A DNA stretch of 64,000 nt from Massariosphaeria phaeospora. Taxonomy: Eukaryota > Ascomycota > Dothideomycetes > Pleosporales. The notes beneath the pieces are model-generated. The model did not search any database, was not told where the DNA came from, and saw nothing but the letters and a program-made list of their open reading frames with translations. The number at the start of each line of letters is the position of its first letter. Within the stretch, counting starts at the first letter, position 1. The stretch covers positions 620,001 to 684,000 of the forward strand of contig JAADJZ010000019.1 in NCBI GenBank assembly GCA_011032825.1. The letters are read 5' to 3'. The translations under genes were made by a program, and so were the position numbers. This document shows, piece by piece, positions 53,569 to 64,000 of this stretch.

Positions 53569-55446
53569 ATGTATTCCGCCTACGACGCGTCGTCATCGCG
53601 GTCGCCTGGCTCCCATCGCCACCAGCCGCAGACGCTGCATCGCCAGCCCTCGCGCCAGTTCGACGCATACGGACAGCTGCCCCCGGGCGGCCTGTACACG
53701 GCCGAAGACCATGCCCGTGGCTACGAGCACCAACAGCCGCCGCCGCGCAACTATGACCGTCTGAACCAGACCGTCCATGGCGCCTACAGTTATGAGATGA
53801 ACTCGCCCGCTGCGTGGAACACAAATGCGTTTGCCCAGAACACCGCCCTGGGCTCTCTAGGCGGCGCCACCGGCCGGATGAAGCAGTCAGGTCGCGGCGG
53901 CGGACGAAGCGCGCTCCCTTCGGTACGTACACCTCCTTTGAACAGCCATGTGCAACGCTAACAGCAGTCTCTTCAGGGATGGCTGGATCAGTCCCAAGGG
54001 CTCCCAAGCTTCACCCTCCCTGGCCTAGGCAATGGGCATCCGAACTCAGCCCTGGGTCACCCTCTGCGACAAGACAACCTTCCCCTGGATGTCGACGAGG
54101 AGCTCATTCCTACGGCCATCGTAATCAAAAATATTCCCTTCGCCGTCAAGAAGGAACAACTAGTCCAGTTGATGACTGACATGCGCCTGCCCCTCCCCTA
54201 CGCGTTCAACTATCATTTCGACAATGGCGTTTTCAGGGGCTTGGCATTTGCCAATTTCACCACCGCCGAGGAAACAGCTGCGGTCATCGACACGATGAAC
54301 CACTTTGAGCTACACGGTCGGAAACTACGTGTCGAGTACAAGAAGATGCTTCCCCTGGCCGAACGGGAGCGTATTGAGCGCGAGAAGCGGGAGCGTCGAG
54401 GACAGCTGGAGGAGCAACACCGGCCCATGGGCGGCAGTCTCCAGGCGCAGCCATCATTCACCTCCCTCCCTGCGACTTCACCTTCGCCCGTGTCAGCGAT
54501 GCGACCACCACAGATAGGTGCGTATCTTCCTCCGATCTCCGGCCAGCCCTCCGCTCAACTCGTCGCAGATGTGGATCTCAACGACCCCCAGGTATTGCAA
54601 TTCTACTCTCAGCTGCTGCTTTTCAAGGAGACACCCGAGCGTGAGAGCATGACCTTCCCGCCAACACTTTCGCCTATCCAGAGGCGCATCATCCACACCC
54701 TAGCCCACCAGCTTGGTGTCGCTCACGTGTCCAAAGGCACAGGCGAACAGCGCCAAGTGCACATCTTCAAGCTGCACGAGGGGAGCGGTTTGAGCCCACC
54801 CATGCCGCAGATGTCTTCAAACCACGCCACTGAACAGCCCCGCCGTGGACTCAACCGTGCCGCAACCACGGACTTCAGCGATGTACGTGCCTCGGAAGGA
54901 TTCTACAATGCCTTTAGGGGGCAAACCGGGTTGCTTGGGTTTTCTGACTCCCCTGGGGGTATGGGCGCTGCCACTAATCTACGGGCGGCGAAGTCCTACG
55001 CAGACCTACGGTCCTATACACCGTCGCCAGTGCCATCGACTGCAAGCCACCCTATTGGCCGTCTTGGTGGGCAAAATTTTGAAGGCCTCTCCTTCGGTGG
55101 TACCACCTCAACGAACCCGAACGGTACGCCTACAACAGGCTCAATGTCTCAGCGTGATGACGGCTTGCTCGAGAGGGAGTTGAGTCGCATGCAGCTCGGC
55201 TCAAACTATGGCCAGGGTGGTAGCCCACGGTCTATCCGCCAAATGACATCCTGGGAGAATCCTGGCCCTATTGGCGGCCACCGGACTTTCGGAAACAACT
55301 ATGATGACCGCCCATCCCGACAGCCGCGAGGCCCCATCCCTGAGCGTGGTACAGGTTTCAGCCGACCGCGTCAGAATGGCCATCAAGGACGAGGCAGCGA
55401 CGAGCTATCCTCACAGTCCAATGTCGAGATCCTGGTGGGACAGTAA
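53569..55446 (+). CDS. RRM and R3H domain RNA-binding protein (Pin4/Cip-like)
   Basis: Two exons, 53569-53922 and 53977-55446, giving 607 aa. The N-terminus is Ser/His/Gln-rich and disordered. The RRM lies at about 165-240: ELIPTAIVIKNIPFAVKKE, RGLAFANFTTAEETAAVI, ELHGRKLRVEYKKMLP, then a charged helix ERERIEREKRERRGQL. The R3H domain is at about 322-385 (LQFYSQLLLFKETPERESMTF, SPIQRRIIHTLAHQLGV). The order matches S. pombe Cip1/Cip2 and the RRM of yeast Pin4, stress and checkpoint-linked mRNA-binding proteins. The C-terminus is Gly/Ser/Pro-rich. CCTCCAC repeats run up to the ATG. Confidence 0.9.
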
Positions 55447-57372
55447 AACAGGAGTACGCAACGCACGATTGGTTCACAGTCAAATGAGCTTAATCTATGC
55501 GCTACTTCTGTTGAAGAAGGATATGAAGAGCATGACACTTACGGCCTCTGTGGGGGTTGGACTCAGCTCAGGATCGACCTTTCTCACGACGTATACGAAG
55601 AATGATGCTACGACCGTAGAGATTACATCTGGGGTTCGCGCTCCTGACCTCGCATCTTTGTTTTGGGTATTGAAAAGCATTTCATGACTATATTTGGATT
55701 ATGTTTCCCTTTGCTTACAATGTCCTTCCGGCCCCAAATGTATTACATTTTATGAACATTTTGCACGGGGGCATTCTTGTTTGCTCGTTTCTTTCTTCTT
55801 CTGCTTCCTCGTCTCTCTTATACTTGTTACATGGGTAAACTGGTTCTAATGGTTCAAGATGCTTGTTGACCCGGCTATAATACAGAGTCAACTAGAGAAC
55901 TTGTGCGCCAATAACGTTACCACCCCGTCACCATATTCCCGGAAGACTTCAGACCGGCCCTTTTTCCCCATCGAAGACGTTTCTAAGTCAACTTTTAAGA
56001 ACGAGGACGACGGTATCGCATCGACGGCATCTCTTACGGCTTACACCTTCCGACGCCAGAATCAGAATCACTGGAGACTAGCGCATGCATGCATTCGAAG
56101 CGACAGAAAGGCGCAGACGACAACGATGTCTATCTACAGCCGCCAACACATGCAACCCGTCTTGTCGACGATGGAAGGCTCCCTTCTTTACCGGTGCCCG
56201 GTTTTCTCAACCCCATTCTTCTTCCCGCTTTTGTCGCGCGCAATACAGTAATAATACACCGACAGGCCTCCCCTTTTTAATCACATCACCAAACATGCAC
56301 ATTACACATTCACATTCACATACACATAAGATACGCATCCTCGAGAAAGGCAAACCCGGGGTTATTCCATGCATGACGGATCACGGCGGAGGCATACACG
56401 TTCTCGAAGTGCGTGTGTGGCTTCTTGCCTCTTTCCGCGTTTCTGGGGCCTTTGGGTTGCGGCTTCGTTACTCACCTTGCTGCTTTTACTTTGGCGGGGC
56501 GATGGATTGATGTGGGGTGGAATGCAATGGAGTCGAATGGCCACGTTCCCGTTTTTCTCTTTTTTGGTTTCTCTTTTTCCTCCTTTCTGGTGTATCGTAC
56601 GTAGCACGCTTTAATACATGAAATGGCCATCAAGGGTATCCCATCTTGTTTTTTCTGCTTTCGCATTGGGGAGGTGTTTGTGAACGGAGAATGTTATGTT
56701 GTTGCTACAGGACAGAAAAAACTAACTACTGTTTGTTTGTTTTGTTTGTTTTTGGGGGGAGGCGGGGGAGGGCAAAAAAAGATGTGGAACCGGAACCCAG
56801 TAAGTAGGCCAGCCATTCCCCTCTCCTTTGCCTTGCCTTGCCGGAAAAAACCTGACGAACACCCTACACACCGGCCGAGCCCCCCGAGTTACCCTACCTA
56901 CGCACGCCTGACAGAGAAGGAGAAGGAGAAGGAGAGAAGAATGGGACGACACACAAACAACCCGAAGCCTAAACCAAACCGAACCGAACCTGCCCTGCTA
57001 ATTGCCCGAAGGCGTCTCTTTTTCTCACTCGATCGATGGAACAAACAAACAAACAATAGCCGGTCGTGGGTGGGCTTTACGGGATTGCCGTTCTCCCCCG
57101 TGTCAAGAGAATGGGGAGGGAGAGGGGGAAAGGTTCTTGTAGACAACAGACAAATAATGAAAGAAGGCCTGTTCGCGACAGGGTGGGGGTTGCGCAGCTG
57201 CAGCTGCGTGGGTAGCGCTCCACGCACACCTGAGTGAGCCTGGTGGACGTGCCGCACATGAGAGCCGTCCAGCCCGCGTCCGCGTCCGCGCACTTGCATC
57301 CCGCATCGACTTCTCTCCGCTATCACAATCACACGCCATGCCAAAGCCAAGCCAAGCCACCGCCCTCCGCGT
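55447..57372. other. Intergenic between convergent RRM/R3H and H2A.Z genes
   Basis: 1.9 kb. An ATG frame at 55859-56251 (130 aa) has ordinary composition but no motif, and I do not call it. GGAGAA and AAAC repeats lie at 56915-57060, with T-rich and G-rich runs near 56560-56780. Confidence 0.5.
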
Positions 57373-57953
57373 CTACACCTCCAGCGCCTTCTTCTTCTTC
57401 TGCTCGACCTTCAGCAGCAGCGCGCGGTTGATGTGCGGCAGCACGCCGCCAAAGGCAATGGTGGCGCGGATCAGCGTGTCCAGCTCCTCGTCGCCGCGGA
57501 TCGCGAGCTGCAGGTGGCGCGGCGTGATGCGCTTGACCTTGAGGTCCTTGGCTGCGTTGCCCGCCAGCTCGAGCACTTCGGCCGTCAGGTATTCGAGCAC
57601 CGCCGTCAGGTAGATGGAGGCTTTGGCGCCGATGCGCGTCTTGTTGCGCGTGATGGTGCGCAGGTGGCGCTTTATGCGGCCGCAGGGGAACTAGTGGTGG
57701 GGTGGGGTTAGTGGGTGCGTAATGGGTAGGATGGGCGCGCGTGGTGAGCAGCGCGTGGTGATGAGAGGGTTGGAGGGTGGTTTGCTGGCTTACCTGCAGG
57801 CCCGCTTTGGCCGAGTGCGACTTTGTTGTCTTGACGTGCGAGTCGCCTTTGCCGCCGGTCTTGCCACCGGTTTTTCCTACGACGCGAAATCAGTATCTAA
57901 CTTGGCTCGGTTCCAGGCAGGTGCAGGCAGCGCGTACCTTTACCGCCAGGCAT
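57373..57953 (-). CDS. HTZ1: Histone variant H2A.Z
   Basis: Replaces H2A in nucleosomes flanking promoters. Exons: 57953-57938, 57876-57794, 57690-57373, giving 138 aa. The N-terminus [17 protein letters not shown] is followed by [50 protein letters not shown] (in two blocks), [17 protein letters not shown] and [11 protein letters not shown] identify Z rather than canonical H2A, as does the lack of an SQ(E/D)L end. The 16-nt first exon and the introns (61 and 103 nt) are common for this gene in filamentous fungi. It is divergent from the striatin gene. Confidence 0.97.
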
Positions 57954-59360
57954 GTTTGCAGCTTTTTTCCCGTCGATGTCGGTGCCGATGTAGTGAGTGG
58001 GTGCGCGCGACCGAATGGCCCGAGTTTCGGAGAGCTGGCGATGTTGTGCGGGTGGTGGTCGGTGGGGTGGCTGGGGGATGGCGTGAAAGGAATGGATGTT
58101 GTTGTTCTCCAGGGCTTGACGCGTTACGTAAGCGGCAGGTGGGTTGCGCCACGTGATGTGAGCCAGGCCCGGGGTCGCACCGCGAGAGGCGACCTCGACG
58201 GCTTGGCTGGGTGGCGGTGAGCTGCAGGCGCAACCGGGCAGCGGCGTTCCCTTTTTAGCGTTCCCATCAGGCGGCGCTTGCTGTGGTGAGATTGGATAGG
58301 GAGGTAGACGTTACTTATCTGGCCTCGAGGGCTAGCCGTATCAAGAAGAGAGAGACGAAATCGTAGACTCGATCGCCAGTAGTAGACTCCTCAGTAGCTC
58401 GACAGGATAGCGGTATACTCGACATGCAGCGGAACGTTGTGGAGTGTATCGGCCTTGCTGGAAAGGAGAAGGACCTGCAATGTCTTGCCCTACAACGAAC
58501 CTAGAGTTTGCAACGCATAGATTTAGAAGCGAGTGAGATTGACGGAATATAACAGAGCAGAAGTACGAGTTCGAGATCATACTTGGCCTTCTGTAACGTT
58601 AACATGACTGTAATGTTTAGTGTTCGTCCGAGCATGCTCCACACGGCGTGAGAATGAAATCAGGAAGGATTGACGTTACCTGTATAGAGCCCCATTGCAT
58701 CCCATACTGGGCGGTATCTAAGTAGAGCTACCAGAAGGGGAGGCTCTGTGTTCAATGGATGCTTGCTGGTCAGTAGTGGATCCCGTTTGGTGATGCTTGT
58801 TCTTGCACCATCAGACTAGATGTTGTGCATATGGCGGAAGAACCAGCGGGAAAGAGCCCGGCGGATCGGGGATGTCGAATATGGGCTGACAACGACGTCT
58901 GATTGCATACAGCGGCTTCTGACTGCACCATCAGGGCAGTTTCGGGTAGCACAGCACTCGTTGTACCTGGCCACGATGGATTAGGACTGCGACCTGCAGT
59001 CGGCCATCTAAGCCTTACCGAGACAGGCAAAGCGCGCGTATTCGGGCGGGTCTTGGCAACCAACGGCCGACCACGACGCAGCCAGATCGCATTGCTCCCT
59101 CTTCGCTCGCAACCCGCAAGTGATGGTTTCCCCGCCGTAGTCGCGTTGCGCGTGTTTTTCATACGTCCCCGCTCACGCTCCGCAGTGCGCCGCCGCGCTG
59201 TAGCCGTCCCAACCGCGCCCTAGCGCCCCTAACACCTCCGAGCTCCTCGTTCGGGCCAGCTCTCCATCGCTTCGCCAGCATCCTCGCCGACTCGGACAGC
59301 ACATGTCCACGACCGCAGACCACTCCACCCCCCGCAGCATCCACGTAGAGGCGCTTTCTC
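57954..59360. promoter_or_regulatory. Bidirectional upstream region, H2A.Z / striatin
   Basis: 1.4 kb without a supported gene. A minus-strand frame at 58770-59162 lacks motifs. The last 200 bp are C-rich and likely the striatin leader. Confidence 0.5.
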
Positions 59361-62016
59361 ATGGCCTGGCAGTCGCCCTCGGGCATGAGCGCAGGCGGCG
59401 CGGTCGGCGGAGGTGATGGTGGCGGTCCAGCAGGGACCGAGTACACGCTTCAGGGTAAGAAACGGCACCTCGACCTACGCGCCGGAGAACGGTCCTCGAG
59501 GGCAGTTGAGGCTAACAAACGCTGCAGGTGTCATGCGCTTCCTCCAGCTGGAATGGCACAACCACGAGCGTGCACGGAACGCCTGGGACATTGAGCGCGC
59601 TGAGATGAAGGCCAAAATCGCAAAGCAGGAGGGCGAGGTTAAGAGCGCGAAACGGATGAACGACTCGCTCAGCACCCATATACGCATGCTGGAGAAGGCA
59701 ATACTCAGAGAGCGCGAAGCTAAGACTGCTGCGGCTAGCGGAAACGCTGAGAAGACTGCAGATGAGAAGGATGCAAAGGGCAAGGCCGGCCTCAAGACTG
59801 GCTTGAAGCCTCCCAAGCGTACGCCATGTTTCTCAGGTTACTTTTCATTTACACATGAGCTAACGTGTGCCCTCCGCAGCGCCAAACAAGCACCACAACT
59901 CATTCCTAGACGTTGATCCCGATCTCGCCGAAGCAGACCGAGAGAGCCTCCGCGAAAAGTCGAAGATGTATCTTACAAAATGCGTGGAAGAAATAACATA
60001 TCTTCTCACACCGCCAGCCAACCCTCCACCTCAGTCAAATCAACATGCAATGGGCAACGGTTCGGGATTCCTCAACCATGGAGATGCTTCGATGGAGGAC
60101 GTGTATATCCAGCAGCATCGGCAGAAAATGCACTCCCAACTCCCCACAGTACCAAACACGTCCATGCCCAATCATCAACCACCCAATATTCCTACTAGTT
60201 CCGACATGCACAATTTTCCGCACCAGTCTCAACCAATACACCAGGCGCCTCAGATGACCCGGGAATCTTCCTTGCCTCAGCATTCAGGCATTCCTCCACA
60301 ATTCTTAGCCCAGCACCAGCAACCGGAAGCTCAACAGAACTTTGCTTCCGTCCCTGAAGAGCAGATCGAGAAAGTTACACACAGCTATGACGACCACGGT
60401 CGACAGATTGCGAATCGAGATGATGGCGGGCTAGAATCGAATCAAATGAATCCGGAAGACGGTGAAAACTGGACTTTCGAGGAGCCACTTACCGATATGC
60501 CTCAGGACGGGCCGCCGTCTCGCAGACCGGATACAGAACTCTTTCCGAGTGCGAACGATATCCCCTCAAAATCTCCCCCTCGACACCGTCGAACCAGCTC
60601 GGGGGCGCAACGTAACCGCAAGAGTGTAGACCACGAGTCGCGCGAGGGGTTAACTCAGCAAGACTCGCAGAACTTCAAAGTCCGATTTGCTCTGCGCGGT
60701 CACCTTGATGTCGTACGGTCAGTCATATTTACTGGGGGTGGAAGCCCTACCGAACCGGAGATTTGCACAGCTGGTGACGATGGCTTAATCAAAAGGTGGA
60801 TCATACCAGCTAGTTATGCCAACCAACACAGCATGAACGCTGATCTAGACATCTCCCCATACTGGTCTCATCGGGGTCATGATGGCATAGTCACCTCTCT
60901 TGCAGCATGTCCTTCGTCGGCGTCCTTTGCGACGGGCGGCCGAGTATCTGGCGATGGCTGGATCTTCTCTGGTGGCCAAGATGCCACCGTACGAGTATGG
61001 GAAAGAGGACGGGTCGATCCTAAAGCTACACTAGAAGGGCACACGGACGCCGTATGGACTGTGTGTCTTCTTCCCGCTACTTGCGCCTCCGTGTTCGGCC
61101 ACGACTGTAACAACTATGGCGGTCCCGACCGCATACTCCTCGCTTCAGGATCCGCCGATGGCACCATCAAGATATGGGCTGTAAGCGCGCCACCCCAGTT
61201 GATCTCGCCTCAGACAGGGTCGCGACGAGGGGTCGGAGGCAGTCGAAGACATTCCGTAACCTCTGGCTCGAACTATCCTTCCTCGCCACAACCGAATGTC
61301 GCGACCTCGACTCCATTTCACTATATGCTAGTGCGCACAATCGAGCGCGCGAACCATGCTTCTCCTACGTGCATTGCACCTCTTTCGCTTAGCGGCGAGA
61401 ACTTCATCGTGTCCTTTTCGGACGCTTCTATTTTAATTTACGACACGCGCACTGGCGAGGAGGTAATTGGCATGGCCAGTAACGAAACATATGACGAGAA
61501 CTCTGCAACGGGCATCACTTGTGTGGTTGCAACTTCACAGAGCACGGAAGGTCCATTGTCACTCGAGTCTGGTCGGGGTAGCTCGGATGATGAAGGCGTT
61601 GTGCACGGTCCCACAGGCTCGAATAGTGCTGGTGGTGTTGAAGGTGTTATCATCAGCGGGCACGAGGACCAGGTCATTCGGTTCTACGATGCCAACTCCG
61701 GTGAGTACCCCCTATTGTCTCGGACCTACGTGTCAACTTTTCTGACCTCCCTTTAGGCCAATGCACATATAGCATGCGCGCGCATCCCTCGGCAATATCC
61801 TCGCTCTCGATCAGCAAAGACGGCCGCGAAGCCGTCTCCGCCGGCCACGACGCCTCGATCCGCTTCTGGTCACTCGACAAACGCATCTGCACGCAAGAGA
61901 TCACCGCCCACCGCATCATGCGTGGCGAGGGCGTTTGCAGCGTGGTCTGGAGCCAAGACGGCCGCCTAGTCGTTACGGCCGGGGGAGACGGCGTCGTCAA
62001 GGTCTTTGCGAGATAA
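59361..62016 (+). CDS. PRO11: Striatin (STRIPAK scaffold, Pro11/Far8 type)
   Basis: Scaffold of the STRIPAK complex with PP2A. In filamentous fungi it controls fusion and fruiting-body development. Exons: 59361-59454, 59528-59818, 59880-61700, 61757-62016, giving 821 aa. [20 protein letters not shown] opens the caveolin-binding/coiled-coil segment (about 33-110), and [21 protein letters not shown] plus [13 protein letters not shown] follow. A Gln/Pro-rich disordered middle ends near 395. WD40 repeats fill 395-821 ([74 protein letters not shown]). The order and length fit fungal striatins. Confidence 0.95.
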
Positions 62017-63265
62017 ATCCGACCTCGCTGCTTTGCAGCTGGCATCCGTTCTGTCCATATTACCTTCATTCTTACCCCTCACACACTACACTACAGTACA
62101 CTACACTAGGCACGCAAAAAGGAACGTATGGACGGAAATGAACTTGCCTACCCACACTCCACATGTTGTGGAGGTAATGATTTGAGACAGACACGGAGCC
62201 TATTTTTCTCTTCTTGTATCCTCCACCCTTTTCCGGGTTCTTTGTTATCTTGCGCTGTGGCGTACGGAAGTTGCCGCTCCAGTTTACTTCACTTCACTTC
62301 AGCCCAAGTCCGCGGTCTTCAGCGACCTATCTATCAAAGTGTATGTGTACGTGTGCGTGTGCGTGTGCTCTTTCGCAAACCAACAGGACGCGCCAAGGCT
62401 CGGAGAAAGAACTAGCGACTCGTATACTCCAGTGAACTTGATGCATATTTCTCTTTTTATTGTGGGAGTAGGGGGCGTCGAACGTCGGCATGTTGACTCT
62501 CGGGCGGTCTGGGCTCTGTATGTACTATATATATATATGTGTGTGAGGGAGGCATGTGGTAGCTGCGGACTTGCGAATGGAAGATTGGTCGAGATGGATG
62601 GTTGGTGATTTTGAGCTGATCGGAGATGCGAGTAATACTGGCTGTGGGCTGTGAGTGAGGTAGAAGTGAGTGAGGGAAGGTGGTAATTCGAATGGAGTGC
62701 GTGCGTTAACGGAGGTTGCGAATTTGTGCTGTTTGCGCTGTGGCGTTCTGAGATGATGTGAATGTGAATGTGGATGTTCTTTTTCCCTGACTTCTTTCTT
62801 GTCAGTCACGCCCTATCTTCTAAATCTGCAACCATGCATCCCTTTCTTGGTTCTTCTGGTGGGGGAACGGGATTGTAGATACGAGCCTTACTACAGATCA
62901 GTTCCCATCATGCAAGTTCATTCCTTCTCTCGATCCTCCCGGTTTTGGCTTTATACTCTACACCTCCGCAACTATGCCGTTGTTTGATGTTTGTAGCGAG
63001 GAGCTGTCAGTCCGTCACGTCGCGATAAAAGTGGCTGCTTCACTTCTTGGGCTGAGATGGTAGGAGGATGGCGTGGGATGGAGTATGGGGGCGCGGGTAT
63101 TACAGATTACAGAACGGAATCGGCGGACTGCACATATTTGTGGCATATCATAACTTCGTTGGCTACCTACTACCCAGATATTCCCAGTTTTCTCCCAACA
63201 CAACCTTGGAACACCTTACACCTCGCCACATATTACACCTTTGGCAGCTCTGCCCAATAATTTAC
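62017..63265. other. Intergenic between convergent striatin and NRPS-like genes
   Basis: 1.25 kb with no gene. (AT)n/(GT)n microsatellite at 62526-62543, GTGTGCGTGTGCGTGTG near 62350-62368, and repeats of ACACTACA near 62085-62110. Confidence 0.55.
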
Positions 63266-64000
63266 CTACAACCCCCTCGCCTCCAGCGCTGCCTCCAGCG
63301 TCCGCGAAAAACCAACGACGTGATCGGCGCCAATCATGGTATAGTGTGCGCCGTCCACTTGATGCAATCTAGGCTCCTCCCTGCAGAAGTCGCCCCACCT
63401 GCTCAGATGGTTCTGGACCCAGTCGTCTCTGTTCCGCGCGGCGACTTTGAGCGGCATGGCGTGGAACACGTCCATTGTGGCCACGGCGCCCGAGGGCTCG
63501 TAGTCGACGGCCATGCTCTGCATTGCGTAGGCGAGATCCGCCCAGTTTGCCAGGCGCGGCTCGTCGAGGCCGAGTTCGGCCATACGCGGTTGGTCGGCGG
63601 CGTCGAGCACTTGGGCGAGCGCGTCGTGCCGCGGGAGGGCGTTGAAGGCCGCCGCCATGCTGTCGGCGTACTCTTCCGATACGAGACCGAGGAAGTAGGC
63701 CAAGTGTAGGAGACACGGGTTCCAGGTCAGCTGCCGCATGCGGAACTTGATATGGGGCGGGAGGTTGAAGCTGCCCATGAACCGGACTTGGTCGCCGGTG
63801 CTCTCGAGCACTTTGCCGATCTCGAAGGCCAGCATCGTGCCGTAGCTGTAGCCGGCGATGGCGTAGGGGCCGCAAGGCTGCTGTTGCTTTATCGCTGCGC
63901 GGTATGTTTCGACTGTGTCGGCGATGTCGGTGAAGTACGGTTCGCCGTCGAATCCGCGAGCTCGCAAGGCGTAGACGGGCCTGTCGTTGATGTGTTTAGA
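63266..64000 (-). CDS. Thioesterase domain of an NRPS-like or PKS enzyme (C-terminal part only)
   Basis: 244 residues to the stop codon, open to the right edge. The alpha/beta-hydrolase type I thioesterase shows PVYALRARGF, the nucleophile elbow IAGYSYGTMLAFE (Ser in GYSYG) and the late His in VDGAHYTMIGADHVVGFS. GSFNLPPHIKFRMRQLTW resembles A-T-TE NRPS-like enzymes such as atromentin-type synthetases more than PKS thioesterases, so release of an aryl-pyruvate dimer or similar product is possible. The adenylation and carrier domains would lie beyond the window. No tailoring gene is visible on this side. Confidence 0.8.
   Translation of the reverse strand, partial: SKHINDRPVYALRARGFDGEPYFTDIADTVETYRAAIKQQQPCGPYAIAGYSYGTMLAFEIGKVLESTGDQVRFMGSFNLPPHIKFRMRQLTWNPCLLHLAYFLGLVSEEYADSMAAAFNALPRHDALAQVLDAADQPRMAELGLDEPRLANWADLAYAMQSMAVDYEPSGAVATMDVFHAMPLKVAARNRDDWVQNHLSRWGDFCREEPRLHQVDGAHYTMIGADHVVGFSRTLEAALEARGL

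Noticed and set aside
55859..56251. 130-codon ATG frame after the RRM/R3H gene
   Set aside because: Composition is normal but no motif or homologue is recognised. Left uncalled until there is transcript evidence.
1..64000. CRISPR arrays, rRNA and tRNA genes
   Set aside because: I looked for spaced direct repeats, T-loop signatures and rRNA-like blocks and found none I could support. A tRNAscan/Infernal run would settle it.

Overview
The window is nuclear DNA of a filamentous ascomycete (Pezizomycotina). A Dothideomycete is my best guess, but the class is not proven from sequence alone. The evidence is short introns (47-105 nt, with one of about 145) having GT..AG ends and CTRAY branch sites. 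Gene density is high on both strands, and the genes are typical fungal housekeeping loci (BRE1, BDP1, RIT1, CBF5, UFD1, LIN1, H2A.Z, striatin, YPK9). I found no tRNA, rRNA or CRISPR array. Exon structures below were built by hand from splice signals, phase and family resemblance. No search was run, so family names rest on remembered motifs.

Layout. 1-1092: N-terminal part of an FLR1/MDR1-like MFS drug exporter, minus strand, running off the left edge. 2110-5971: an accessory pair read divergently from 222 bp, a one-TM protein of a large fungal paralogue family and a five-exon gene that fuses a trypsin-like domain to a Nudix domain. 6724-20000: lysophospholipid acyltransferase, mitochondrial NAD(H) kinase, BRE1, BDP1 and RIT1 with an unusual C-terminal DUF6314-like extension. 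20465-28977: GH31 glycosidase, NADAR-domain protein, secreted SGNH hydrolase, UreF, Spo12. 29972-33343: accessory genes, an F-box-like protein with a duplicated start and a ULD-like fungal protein. 34067-42748: P5B ATPase YPK9, a Sis1-type DnaJ and CBF5. 42749-46145: a gene-poor stretch holding one tiny Cys-rich ORF. 46146-50405: a small nuclear protein, UFD1 and LIN1. 50406-53568: gene-free, with a TA-rich RIP-like block between inverted repeats. 53569-62016: an RRM/R3H protein, H2A.Z and striatin. 63266-64000: thioesterase end of an NRPS-like enzyme running off the right edge.

Most genes are single-copy housekeeping genes with no operon logic. BRE1 (H2B ubiquitination) and BDP1 (Pol III) share a 0.46 kb bidirectional promoter, as do the acyltransferase and the NAD kinase (0.65 kb). 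The parts that look unusual are the protease-like/Nudix fusion with its divergent TM partner, the RIT1-DUF6314 fusion, the small Cys/His ORF at 43.6 kb, the ULD-like gene, the duplicated start of the F-box-like gene, and (GAGCT)n tracts that recur in three intergenic regions between convergent genes.
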